Assembly (NCBI GenBank): GCA_016165875.1
Contig: JABBOT010000009.1
Location: forward strand, 11,881,467-11,945,466
DNA: 64,000 nucleotides
Origin: Acanthopleura granulata
Taxonomy: Eukaryota; Mollusca; Polyplacophora; Chitonida; Chitonidae
Direction of reading: 5' to 3'
The translations under genes and the position numbers were made by a program. The notes under the pieces are model-generated. The model worked only from the letters and a program-made list of their open reading frames with translations. It was not told the origin of the DNA and searched no databases. Every line of letters starts with the position of its first letter. Position 1 is the stretch's first letter. Shown here in pieces: positions 55,200 to 64,000 of this stretch.

Positions 55200-55600
55200 T
55201 GGTCTGGTGTGCCACATGGCTAGAGGGTGCTAAAATTTAGGGATGTAAAAAGATGCAGAGTAATAGGTACAGTTGGTAGAGAAAAGACAACCTGCAAATG
55301 AAATGAATATATATCACTTTTTCATTTAGAGTCTAACAAGCATTTAAACAACCAGACAAGGATAATATTTAATGAGCCCTTGATCCACCTGCAAACTAAC
55401 TGGGGCATCAAAGTCATCAAAGTCTTTAAATTGTTACTTAACTTAGAACAAAAGTTGTGTGGAAAATATTATTTTTGCAACGATTTATTTGATGCATCCA
55501 GCTATGGGTCCAATCCCCATCTGACCACCCCACCTTGTTTATTGGCAGCATATTAGCCGTATTCTAATTGTTGAAGGATATGTGTATATAATATTCTTCT
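55200..55600. other. Intergenic stretch, nothing recognised
   Basis: No gene or repeat supported. Confidence 0.4.
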
Positions 55601-55609
55601 GTCATTCTG

Positions 55610-55765
55610 CTTCATTCAGGTGGTCTACCAGAAACCATTGTCTTGGATTTCCCCAGGGCTCTGCTCGGTTTTCTCCCACCATAATGCTGACCGCCGTCGT
55701 GTAAGTGAAATGGTCTTGAGTACGGCGTAAACACCAATGAAATAAATAAAAAAATAAATAAACAA
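55610..55765 (+). mobile_element. SINE family A, 3' portion
   Basis: GGATTTCCCCAGGGCTCTGCTCGGTTTTCTCCCACCATAATGCTG, CCGCCGTCGTGTAAGTGAAA, TCTTGAGTACGGCGTAAACACC and an (AAAT)n tail. Confidence 0.85.
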
Positions 55766-55829
55766 CTACTTCAGTTAGGTGTCAATACTATTAGTATATA
55801 TGCGAGACCCGTGTATGCATGTATATGTA

Positions 55830-56095
55830 TGTGTGCTTGGGTTTTACTCAACAATTTTTCAGTCATATGACGACGAGGATAGAATGTATGTATTCTGTGC
55901 CTCCTTGAAGCAGGGCGAGTGCATGTCGACGGTGCTGCCGCCACTAGAACATCATGCCGAAGACACCAGATATGACATCCCAACCAGTCACATTATATTC
56001 ACATTGGGCAGGCCAGTCTTGTTTCCTTGCTCTAACCTCTTAGTGCCGAGCGCCAAGCGAGTCAGCAACAAGTACCATTTTTCAAGGCAAGACGT
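55830..56095 (-). mobile_element. SINE family B, head missing
   Basis: GGGTTTTACTCAACAATTTTTCAGTCATATGACGACGAGG, GAACATCATGCCGAAGACACC and CCAGTCACATTATATTCACATTGG, ending at GCAACAAGTACCATTTTTCAAGG, just before where the tRNA-like head would start. Confidence 0.75.
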
Positions 56096-56099
56096 GTCT

Positions 56100-56540
56100 C
56101 ATTAGTCGTGATAATACTGTTATCATACGTGTTAATTCATGTCACACGACACGATATAATGTACGTGTGACACTTGGGTGATCTACGCTGAGAAAGATCT
56201 CCACTAAGCCACTTACTCCCTACAGCCGCTATTATAGCCTTTGGTAAAATGGAACACCTTAAGTGTTCAATTTCGCTGACCACGGCCCTTAATGACTTTT
56301 CACCTACGAGCCTGCAAATGAGTATTACGTCTGATATTCATGCAGAAGGGCCGGCCAACCAGATGTACGCCTGTCTATAACTGCTCATTGTTTGAGCAAA
56401 CAAGAAGCCGCCAGTTGTTTTCAGCTGATTTTCATTCGAACCCAACTCCTGCTTAGTTAGATACTTCAGTAGTCTTTGCAAATGGCAGTCAGCTTCAGAC
56501 GCTTGTGGTTGCTTTGGATCGATGTAAAAACCTACAACGA
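56100..56540. other. Intergenic stretch, nothing recognised
   Basis: No gene or repeat supported. Confidence 0.4.
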
Positions 56541-56544
56541 TAAT

Positions 56545-57030
56545 ATCAATGTCGGAATTCTAGAAGAGGAACCTACATGGCTATCAGTGTTCTAATTTGC
56601 CCTGGAAGCGGTAGTTTATTTCATTCTAAACAAAAAGCATTGTCGGAATTTGGAAGAATTTGCCATGAATGATTGTAATTTGCCTTGGAAGCGACTCGCC
56701 TTATCTTTCTGAATAAATCTCATTGTTAGAATTCCAGAAGAATAACCTCTACCATTGTTTCAAATTTATCTTGGAAATAGTACGTCTTTTCGTTCAAGAA
56801 CAATATAATTTCTACAATTTCATGAGAAGAAATTATACCACTGTTTCAAATTTGTCTTGGAAGTGGTACGCCTTTTCGTTCTACAACAATATCATTGCTG
56901 GAATTCCAGAAGAAGAACATATACCACTGTTTCAAATTTGCCTTGGAAGTGGCACGCCTTATCGTTGTAGAACAATATCATTGCTGGAATTCCAGGAGAA
57001 CAGCTGTACAGGTGTTTCAAATTTGCCGTG
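56545..57030. repeat. 86-bp tandem repeat array, about five to six units
   Basis: The unit order is TTTCAAATTTGCCTTGGAAG, TGGTACGCCTTTTCGTTCTA, CAACAATATCATTGCTGGAAT, TCCAGAAGAAGAACATATACC. The TTTCAAATTTG landmark recurs at 56758, 56844, 56930 and 57015 (86, 86, 85 bp), with weaker units back to about 56590. The last unit ends immediately before the GPCR remnant. Forward frames stay open by periodicity. Confidence 0.85.
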
Positions 57031-57071
57031 ACGGTGGAAGGAATATTTACCATGTCATGAAACAACACCAC

Positions 57072-57545
57072 GATAGACAATTCCACCGGGAACAACTCTG
57101 ACAAGTCATGGATTGCTTCTGTGACTCTTTTGTGGTCCTGACAGGCACGCTGGCTAATGGTTACATCGTCCTGGTTTTACTGAAGAAGTCACGAGGTTTG
57201 CCTCTGAACGTGACTATAGTTAACGTGGCCACCTTGGATATTCTGGTAAACTTTCTGGCGATAGCCAAGGCATATGTCTGGCGACATTAACTCTTCCCGG
57301 CATCACGACGTCAACTGTGCAGCGTCACCGGCATGTTAGGCCAAGTCCTGGTCACCTATTCCCTGCACGTCCAGTGTCTTACTCTCTACGTTACGACTGT
57401 ATCGCGAGTGGCGCCAAATAACAAAACTCTCTCTAATGAATGCAACATTTTTAGTCGCGGATACATGCGTGGTGGTCTTCCCTCAGGTCAAATAAGGACT
57501 CCTTCACTAAGTTCCTTCGGTGGGTTACTGTTTCGTTGCTTTTAA
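57072..57545 (+). pseudogene. Class A (rhodopsin-like) GPCR remnant, TM1 to TM3
   Basis: A first frame reads TIDNSTGNNSDKSWIASVTL, with two N-glycosylation sequons as in GPCR N-termini, and stops at TGA near 57136. The frame then shifts to the one opening at ATG 57108: FVVLTGTLANGYIVLVLLKK (TM1), GLPLNVTIVNVATLDILVNF (TM2, with the conserved N...L...D), then AKAYVWRH and a TAA at 57288. The same frame continues past the stop with SRRQLCSVTGMLGQVLVTYS and LHVQCLTLYVTTVSRV (TM3, with the disulfide Cys and an SRV in place of DRY). After about 57430 similarity is lost. So there is at least one frameshift, one nonsense codon and a missing C-terminal half. The receptor subfamily is not clear. An intron after TM3 cannot be excluded, but the breaks argue for a pseudogene. 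Confidence 0.65.
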
Positions 57546-57549
57546 AAGT

Positions 57550-60390
57550 AACTTATTTTGGAACAGTGTGGCAACAGTATTTTATATCGTCCATATATCA
57601 ACCTCGGTTTTATTGGGCAGCATATTTTACACCCGCCTGACAATTTGTCGGAAGTGACGCTTCAGGTGAGCTACTTACTGATGTGGACCGACAGTCTCAT
57701 GAACTCATTGTGTCACATTTTTACGTCCCCTCACAGCAGAATGCCCTTCCTTTGGAGAAAAAGATAGAAGCCGCAACACAACTCCTTGATATGCTTGATA
57801 GAGTTACCAGCTGGCGGAATGGAGAACTCGTAAAACTTCCCGCCCTGAACAAACCGATCCAAAGCGTGTCTTCCTGCAATTTGGACCCTTTTGTGTAACC
57901 TGCCAAAGAAATGAAACAATGAAAAAGCACTACAAAAGTTTTAAAAGGCAGCCCCATTAGTGGATCAGCCCAACAGTGGCTCGAAAAAAATCGCACGTCC
58001 ACTCCACAGTCAACCTAAGCCGGTGGAGTTCAGAAGGATCACAGTGGTCAGGGGCTCCTAAGACATCGTTCTGAGCTAGCATGCTGATCACTCGACCGCG
58101 GAGGAACCAAGAATAGTTCAAAGAAAATTCCACCCACACAGTATCCAGAGACGTGTATATCACAAGAGGCAAGCTATAAAAATAACTAAGTTCTGCGTTT
58201 TTAACTTGACGTAAAATCACAAGAGGTCTCTTCTGCATTACTTTTCTTACCGCATAACTCCCGGTTACTGTTTGAGACGTGAAACTAGTAGGACTTCTCC
58301 TATAGATGGCGTGCAACACGCCTCAAAGCATCAATCAAAAGGAGGGTGTGTTCCTCCCCGATGGCCACCGGAGGATTTAGTGGCCATTGACGTGTCGTTC
58401 CATTGCCTATCACAGCTAAAAATCGAAAACTATGTTAAGATCCGAAAGATGAGTTTGTACAGTTTTCCACAAAATCCAAGATGGCCCCCAAAATTCCCCA
58501 TGAGACAATGCTTCTAGATTAAGACGTCAAAATTCGCTAACAAAAAAACAACAACAACACCCTGAGCATTACAATGACGTATTAAATAATATATCATCTG
58601 GGTGCACGGCAACCCTAATTTTCTACTAGACTAGTCTTCTTCCATTAATTATCAATGTTGTGACGAGTTAAAAGAAACAGAGCGCTATAGTCATCATACA
58701 CTGTGTAACTATGAATGTCCCGAAAAGTAGGTATACTCAATGGTTGTTAGCGAGTATGCGTCATTAGCACGTGATTTGAGTGGTCAGCCAAATCTGTTCA
58801 GTCACGGATGGCCAGAACTGGAATATCTATCAGACTCTTATACGAAAAGGGATCTAAGTAAAAACAAAAAGTGCTATGACGACTGCCAAAGGTTTGGAAC
58901 GAAGTGAAAACCAGTTCAGGCAATATACAGAGGCGATCATAAATCAGCCAGAGACGTAGCTGTCGCCAGTTTGACAGTGCCTGTGTATAAAGATCACATG
59001 TTACTTTCGTACGTTAAAGTTATGAGGTGTCTTAAAAGTTAAATCAATGAATAAATTTGCAGCAAATGTCAAACCAAATGCCCTCTTCTTAACTCGTTGG
59101 CAAATGGTGGAAATTAAAGCCGTTCAGTCGTCCGTGGGTGTCAGCCATTATATATATGTTGTAGGCCTATCAGCTGCACTTCTCCACTCGCGATCCGGTA
59201 CATTCTGTGAACTTACATAGTACTAGGTACACTTGCAGGGTGGTCAAAGCATTTCGCAGAAGACGCGCACAGATGAACGGGGGGGCGCGGTCAAACAGTT
59301 CGTAATTTGAGCGTATGTACATAATAGATGGCCCCTAATCGGGCTTCTAAGTCGGTTTCTCTAGTCTGGGACCCCTTTACACCGTTTTCACAATGCCATG
59401 ATGACGTACGTCTTCAGTGCGCGTTGCAATTGAGGTCTCCCAGGTGTATGTCGTGTATTTTTTTTTCTCACCCACTCTTAACTTTGAACGTCAGCAACAC
59501 CCAAGAAACTTGTGCAAGACCCCAGATACAGAATGCGGACATCGAGTTCGACACCTCAGCAGTGAGATTATCCTGACACGGAATATAACATTCCATATAT
59601 AGCCGCCATACGGTGAAGTAATCGAATATGTACAGCTTGAAACATGCACCAATAAAAAAGAAAATTCACGTTCTTTACCACGTAGATGCCGTTCTTGTTA
59701 CGCTCGCTATACGAGACGTAATCAGTCATCACGAGACGAGCTTGACCTTGGCACGCTTGTGATGCACGTGGGTTTGTTTAGATTTATCCTCACCCCTTCA
59801 AGTCCTAACTCGATTATCAGCATCCAAATATAATACTGTTCCAGATATCCGCTGAAATCACGTTGCGCATACTGTAGAATACATGGAATGCATGTGCATC
59901 AAGTATTAACAAGAATGTTGTTTTTGTCATGTCTGACATCACTTTATGCTTCATCATCGTGACCTTAGCCTTGTTCATGATTTGTGTACAAACTTTACCA
60001 AAGGTGGTAATGATGTAAAGCGAAGGTTTTAAGTTCACTGTTTTCCACATGCCGTGAGCTGGATTAAAGCAACACTTTCCCCTCCAACCAGGACAGTTTT
60101 CATACATACAGATATAAGAAAAGATCAAAAACTATGTTTTGAGAGCAGTTTATCACGATATTTATTTTTTTTTTTTACAAATTTCTTTTATTACAGACTC
60201 ATATAAGATCTTTTAAGGGCCATCCTACACAACATGGAGAACGGATGGGACGATACAAGAGAAACAACTATGTTTACACCAGGGCCGATACAACATGCTG
60301 TGCAAAAAGTGACTAGCTACGATATACATGCAGTTTGGTGTAATATAAATTAGGAGTGAACACGCAGAATCTGTATTAAGACCAGTCGTA
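57550..60390. other. Intergenic stretch, nothing recognised
   Basis: The largest frames (57957-58319 minus, 57683-57898 plus) have no motif I recognise and do not continue the GPCR. No repeats from the named families were seen. Confidence 0.35.
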
Positions 60391-60428
60391 GTGTTTGTAT
60401 ATATTGGGCCTATAGGCTCGGTTTTGTG

Positions 60429-60495
60429 TAGTCCTATAGAATATGACTGTGTGTTCTGTCTCAAAGTTATCACACAGTCATATTTTGTAGGACTA
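60429..60495. repeat. Imperfect 25-bp hairpin with 17-base loop
   Basis: TAGTCCTATAGAATATGACT with GTGTG (60429-60453) pairs with CACAC and AGTCATATTTTGTAGGACTA (60471-60495), with about two mismatches. GTTTTGTG flanks both arms in direct orientation. Confidence 0.75.
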
Positions 60496-60504
60496 GGTTT
60501 TGTG

Positions 60505-60645
60505 TACCGATACAACGGCGGCCAGGTTAATTGGTGGCGGAAATGGAAGTGGATGCTCAGAGGAAACCACCGCCCTTGGCAACAGACATATTTCCTGACT
60601 TACGACAGCACCTTGATTCGAGCGTGCCACCGTGACCTCACCGAC
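60505..60645. repeat. Repeat family D copy
   Basis: ATACAACGGCGGCCAGGTTAATTGGTGGCGGAAATGG, GAGGAAACCACCGCCCTTGG and TTTCCTGACTTACGACAGC give the clearest version of family D, related in layout to 14060-14170 and 49447-49545. Confidence 0.5.
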
Positions 60646-62070
60646 GTGACGAGATCAATGTTTTATACCCAAATCGTAAGCCACTCTCAAAAAACTCTTC
60701 CATTAAATCCGTTATTTGAAGGACGGCCGATTATCATTCCGTTAATCTAACGAATTAATCCGCTCCCGGTCATGAATAATTCCGTTCCCGATAACGAATT
60801 AAGCCGTAATCAGGAACGAATTATCCGTGAGATCAACGGAAAGGCAATCTGTTATCCCTCAAAAAAAAGCAACAGATTTAGCGGAACACTTTATTCACGT
60901 AGCTTTCTAGTAAACGAAAACAAAAGCAAAAACGAAACATTTACCAAAAATTTCCGACATTTTGTAAAAGGGGTACCGTACCTGGAATACTTCAACATGT
61001 AGCTGATTAAAACTCGATAGGAGACTGAAAACGTGTTGAATGAACACATGGTTGGATAGAGTGTCTTGTCGTGTACTCGGAAAGGACTTTTAAGAAAACG
61101 AGCAATAAATCAAATTTATTTTTACAAAAGAAAACAAGTTCGGTATTTTGGTGGCTTGGTAATTTCTGCATAAATTTGCATCAGCAGCACTTTGGTGTTA
61201 ACCACACTGGGCCGCCATGAATCCCTCTGGAGTCCCCCAATGGACAAACTGATTACTGGAAACATTTTATCCCATTTGGAAAGTAGTAAATTTATCTAAG
61301 ACAAAGGAAGAGATGCTGGTTGAGGAGAAGCACAATTCTAGGGCTAACAGCAGAATTGTACTGTTTGCGGGGTATATTTTCCATCAATTTTAACTCCAAG
61401 ACATCCTTTTTTCCAAATGTAAAAACCAAGTCTTGTTCCATAAATAGAGGGAGGTATTGCAGTGGTGAGGCAGACACCGTCTTCTGGATATGTTATGTGG
61501 GCACTTTTGACTGGGATTTGGATATTAATTTGTGTCTTTGTCGCCTTCTGATCGTGACGTTTTGGTGTTGATAAAAGCACTATGATGAAGTTAAAGTTCA
61601 ACTGCTAGCTAGGATGGTACGGACACCCAAGGCACTTAGCATTATTATACAGTGACCAGTATTTGTAAATAAAAAATGATCCTGCTTTAGAATTACCCAC
61701 AGCCACTTTCACAATACTTGTTATTTGGGGAGTGTGGGAGGGGGGATTAAGGCCAGGTGATTTACAATGAAAGTCATAAAACTAAAAATCTGTGAAAATG
61801 GGCATCCACAAAGCTATCGATTAGAGTGAAAATTTAGGGGAAAAAATCCTAACAACAGTTTTCCGTTTTCTGCACGATACTGTAAAGAGCCATAATAGTA
61901 AGTGTAGCATTCCATAGACCTAGTAACTGAAGTGATGACTGTTGAGCCGAAGGAGACATGTGGGAGGCTAACATACTGTTCCAAAATCCATAGATTAGCA
62001 AGCAGTTCCCGGAATCATGTTTTACCAATCCACAACAAATAACCCTGGATGCTGTAAGCAACTGGATACA
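60646..62070. other. Intergenic stretch, nothing recognised
   Basis: Frames at 61292-61601 (minus) have no supported identity. 60740-60835 has three ACGAATTA(A/T)(T/G)CCG-like words of unknown meaning. Confidence 0.35.
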
Positions 62071-62072
62071 TT

Positions 62073-62147
62073 TCTCTACAGTGACATTCCATGCTCTACA
62101 GTGACATTCCATGCACTACAGCTATAGAACAATTCCATGCACTACGT
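62073..62147. repeat. Short tandem repeat, 20-bp unit, about three copies
   Basis: CTCTACAGTGACATTCCATG is repeated exactly once more 20 bp on, followed by a shortened GAACAATTCCATGCACTACG. Confidence 0.75.
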
Positions 62148-62395
62148 CGTCAGTACAACTTTCATGCCATGTTAAATAAAGAATATACACAGTGTTCGTA
62201 TTTGGCTATATGTTACAATAAAAGAGTGGAGAGAGTGCATCAATCATGGTTTCGTCTCTACTTGACACATTCACATATCACTGATGCTTTCACAGCACAT
62301 TTGGCAATCGCGTCGTTCCGTTACCACGAAGCACTGGAGACAATCCTGCTGTAGTAAAAAAACATTGGTCAGTACTCTCAAACTCAGCATACATC

Positions 62396-62671
62396 CATGC
62401 AGATTCCAAATATGATCTTCATTATTTTTTCGGCATTTTATAATAGTTTTTAAAATGGAAATAAAAGTTAAGGTGCCATTATATGATGGACTTTTTGGAC
62501 CATACTAAACATGCTGAAGCACTGTGACATCACAGATTCTTGTTTGCTACAACACATGCTGTAATTATCTCCACATTAAATGCAATTGCAAGGATGGTAT
62601 TACATTTCTATTCACGTAGAACATTAAAAAATGCCAAAAAAGAAATGAAAGCTACATTTGGAATCAGCATG
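62396..62671. mobile_element. Hairpin MITE, copy 2
   Basis: CATGCAGATTCCAAATATGATCTTCATT with ATTTTTTCGGCATTTT (62396-62440) is the reverse complement, with few mismatches, of AAAATGCCAAAAAAGAAATG with AAAGCTACATTTGGAATCAGCATG (about 62628-62671). Its left half aligns along its length with copy 1 at 52025-52240 (CATGCTGAAGCACTGTGACATCACAGATT versus CAGGCTGAAGCACAGTGCCGTCCGAGATT). It lacks much of the right interior, so it is shorter. Confidence 0.75.
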
Positions 62672-62679
62672 AAATGGCC

Positions 62680-63526
62680 TGTTATTCTTTCTTTATATGT
62701 TTGTTCTCTTATATAAAAATTTAAAGCCTCATTAAAATAAAAGCTTCTCTGTACTGAAAGTTGACCTTGCTGGTCTTGTTCTCATGCGATAACATTGATG
62801 ACTTGATCAAAATTTTAATATCAAGTGTTCAAAGATAAGCTCTAAAATCGCATTTCAAATTTTTACCCAAACTGCCTTTGAGGAACTAGCCCGACTTATA
62901 AACTTGGTATTTTTGGCTGAAGTCCTTCTTTTAACAGACTGAGTCATACCTCATAGTAAAATGACAAGCGATCGAGCAAAAGTTTCATTCAGTATGTGAG
63001 TCATTTCCAAAGACTTTTAACTTAAACTGGTGTCACCATTCTGGACCTAACGACTCTCCAAGACAAACTGAGTCACTTCCACAGACTGGACTCTCAGTTC
63101 TTTCAAAAATGAAGTCAATGGTTAAACTTTGGCTCTGCCCAGAGCCTGTTACTCTTCCAGTTCAGTAGAAGTTGGTGAAACTAGCCCATGTCACTACAAA
63201 CACCCAACAGACACCGGACAGGACCAATTCAAGTTGACACTTGGTTCGGCTGACTTTTTTTTTTTCAGACTTTTATAGACCTGGTTTCCCTTCCATCACA
63301 GCCACACACACGCCAAGTTCGCATGAACTGATTTGAATACTGACAAGGCCCATGCACTACCAGCATGCAGTTTATAAAGGGCATATAACATAGAAAAAAA
63401 GGCTGCCTGCTACAGCAGAGAAGGCGTGGGAAGGTGAAGCAAACAGGTGGGAACACTTAAACATGTGCAAAAGGTACGATTGTCCGAACTTGTCTCAAGC
63501 TTATGCTTCCCTTTGGCATCGATCAG
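62680..63526 (-). other. Probable 3' untranslated/downstream region of the GIT gene
   Basis: It follows the GIT stop codon on the minus strand. No other frame is supported. I cannot pick a polyadenylation site with confidence. Confidence 0.35.
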
Positions 63527-63724
63527 TCAGTTTAAAATGGCCACCAGTTGGCGAGCAGCCTTAGCCACATCGTAGGCGTGCTGAATGACATATTTCGTTT
63601 TGTTCTGGAGCTCGAGCTCCGCGAATGTGTTGGGGCTGTGGAACTCCTGGCACTCCCTCTGGAGCAATTTGGCACTAGTTGTTAGACACTCAATGGCAAC
63701 TGTTATCTCGTGGGGTGTTCTTGT
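63527..63724 (-). CDS. GIT-family ARF-GAP scaffold protein, last coding exon
   Basis: GIT proteins are ARF GTPase-activating scaffolds that bind PIX and paxillin at focal adhesions and synapses. This exon encodes the extreme C-terminus, part of the paxillin-binding four-helix (FAT-like) domain. It starts after the acceptor TGTTTCATTTCAG, in phase 0, with TRTPHEITVAIECLTTSAKL, then LQRECQEFHSPNTFAE and YVIQHAYDVAKAARQLVAIL, and stops at 63527. Vertebrate GIT1/GIT2 end in a closely similar helix (QSEC..., then ...IQCAYDIAKAAKQLV..., from memory). The unit is 198 bp: 65 codons plus stop. It ends a few residues sooner after the helix than the vertebrate proteins do. Upstream exons (ARF-GAP zinc finger, ankyrin repeats, Spa2-homology and coiled coil) must lie beyond the right edge. 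Confidence 0.85.
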   Translation of the reverse strand, partial: TRTPHEITVAIECLTTSAKLLQRECQEFHSPNTFAELELQNKTKYVIQHAYDVAKAARQLVAILN

Positions 63725-64000
63725 CTGAAATGAAACATCACACAACTTCAAACGTACAGTATCAACGATACACGTAAAATGTATTTTTGGGCTTGTAAAA
63801 TTGCATGCTCAGAAGAACATGAAGACCTTAACAGGATGCTTTTGATGCCAACAATTCTGATCTTCTGATATGAACTTTAAAAACAGAAAAAAAGTCTTAA
63901 GTGGACAGCTTAAGATAACCAGCAGTGTATATATGCATCTGATTACCAACTCTGTTTTGAGTAACCATTAGGTCATGTTCGCAAACATAAGATATTTAAA
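63725..64000 (-). other. Intron of the GIT gene (partial)
   Basis: This lies 5' of the last coding exon on the minus strand, ending in a good acceptor (TTTCATTTCAG). No further exon is visible before the window edge. Confidence 0.55.

Noticed and set aside
57957..58319. Minus-strand 120-residue frame as a gene
   Set aside because: Length alone. No motif, signal or neighbouring exon supports it.
60391..60750. 119-residue plus-strand frame
   Set aside because: It runs through a hairpin and a family-D repeat, and no recognisable domain is present.
61292..61601. Minus-strand frames possibly belonging to a gene downstream of GIT
   Set aside because: No family resemblance, no convincing splice sites, and two competing frames overlap.

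Overview
The window looks like gene-poor nuclear DNA of an invertebrate animal, most likely a mollusc. This rests on three things: intron-containing animal gene families, AT-rich intergenic sequence, and dense families of tRNA-derived SINEs of a type I associate with molluscan genomes. The species call is an inference. There are no bacterial operons, CRISPR arrays or prophage.

Confident coding content is small. (1) A galactose-3-O-sulfotransferase (Gal3ST family) lies on the minus strand at 9986-11128, essentially in one open frame. (2) The last coding exon of a GIT-family ARF-GAP/scaffold gene lies on the minus strand at 63527-63724, and the rest of that gene is beyond the right edge. Gene remnants are: a PIF/Harbinger (HARBI1-like) transposase pseudogene (15977-16876); an internally deleted Tc1/mariner element with its terminal repeats (32147-33062); a class A GPCR pseudogene covering TM1-TM3 (about 57072-57545); and two half THAP domains (22144-22250 and about 47935-48143).

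Most of the window is repeats. SINE family A ends in an (AAAT)n tail and has at least 14 copies or fragments. SINE family B is a second tRNA-derived family with about six copies. Smaller dispersed families carry (ATTC)n tails (C) or are otherwise unnamed (D, E). Tandem arrays have periods of about 61 bp (5.6-7.2 kb), 105 bp (8.9-9.6 kb), 160 bp (30 kb), 250 bp (39 kb), 41 bp (40.7-43 kb), 29 bp (55 kb) and 86 bp (56.5-57 kb). Large inverted structures include a perfect 125-bp palindrome arm pair (2142-2424), a foldback element built over the 41-bp satellite (42254-43124), and a two-copy hairpin MITE family (52.0 and 62.4 kb). A solo LTR with TG...CA ends and a 4-bp duplication sits at 24502-25320. 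A diverged segmental duplication links 18.6-19.9 kb to 20.2-21.4 kb.

The genes do not form a pathway together. I found no clear new multi-gene system. The most unusual items are the foldback/satellite structure, the dimeric 61-bp array, the Tc1 insertion into one half of a tandem duplication whose other half keeps an empty site, and the hairpin MITE family. All coordinates of repeats are by eye and approximate to several bases unless stated otherwise.
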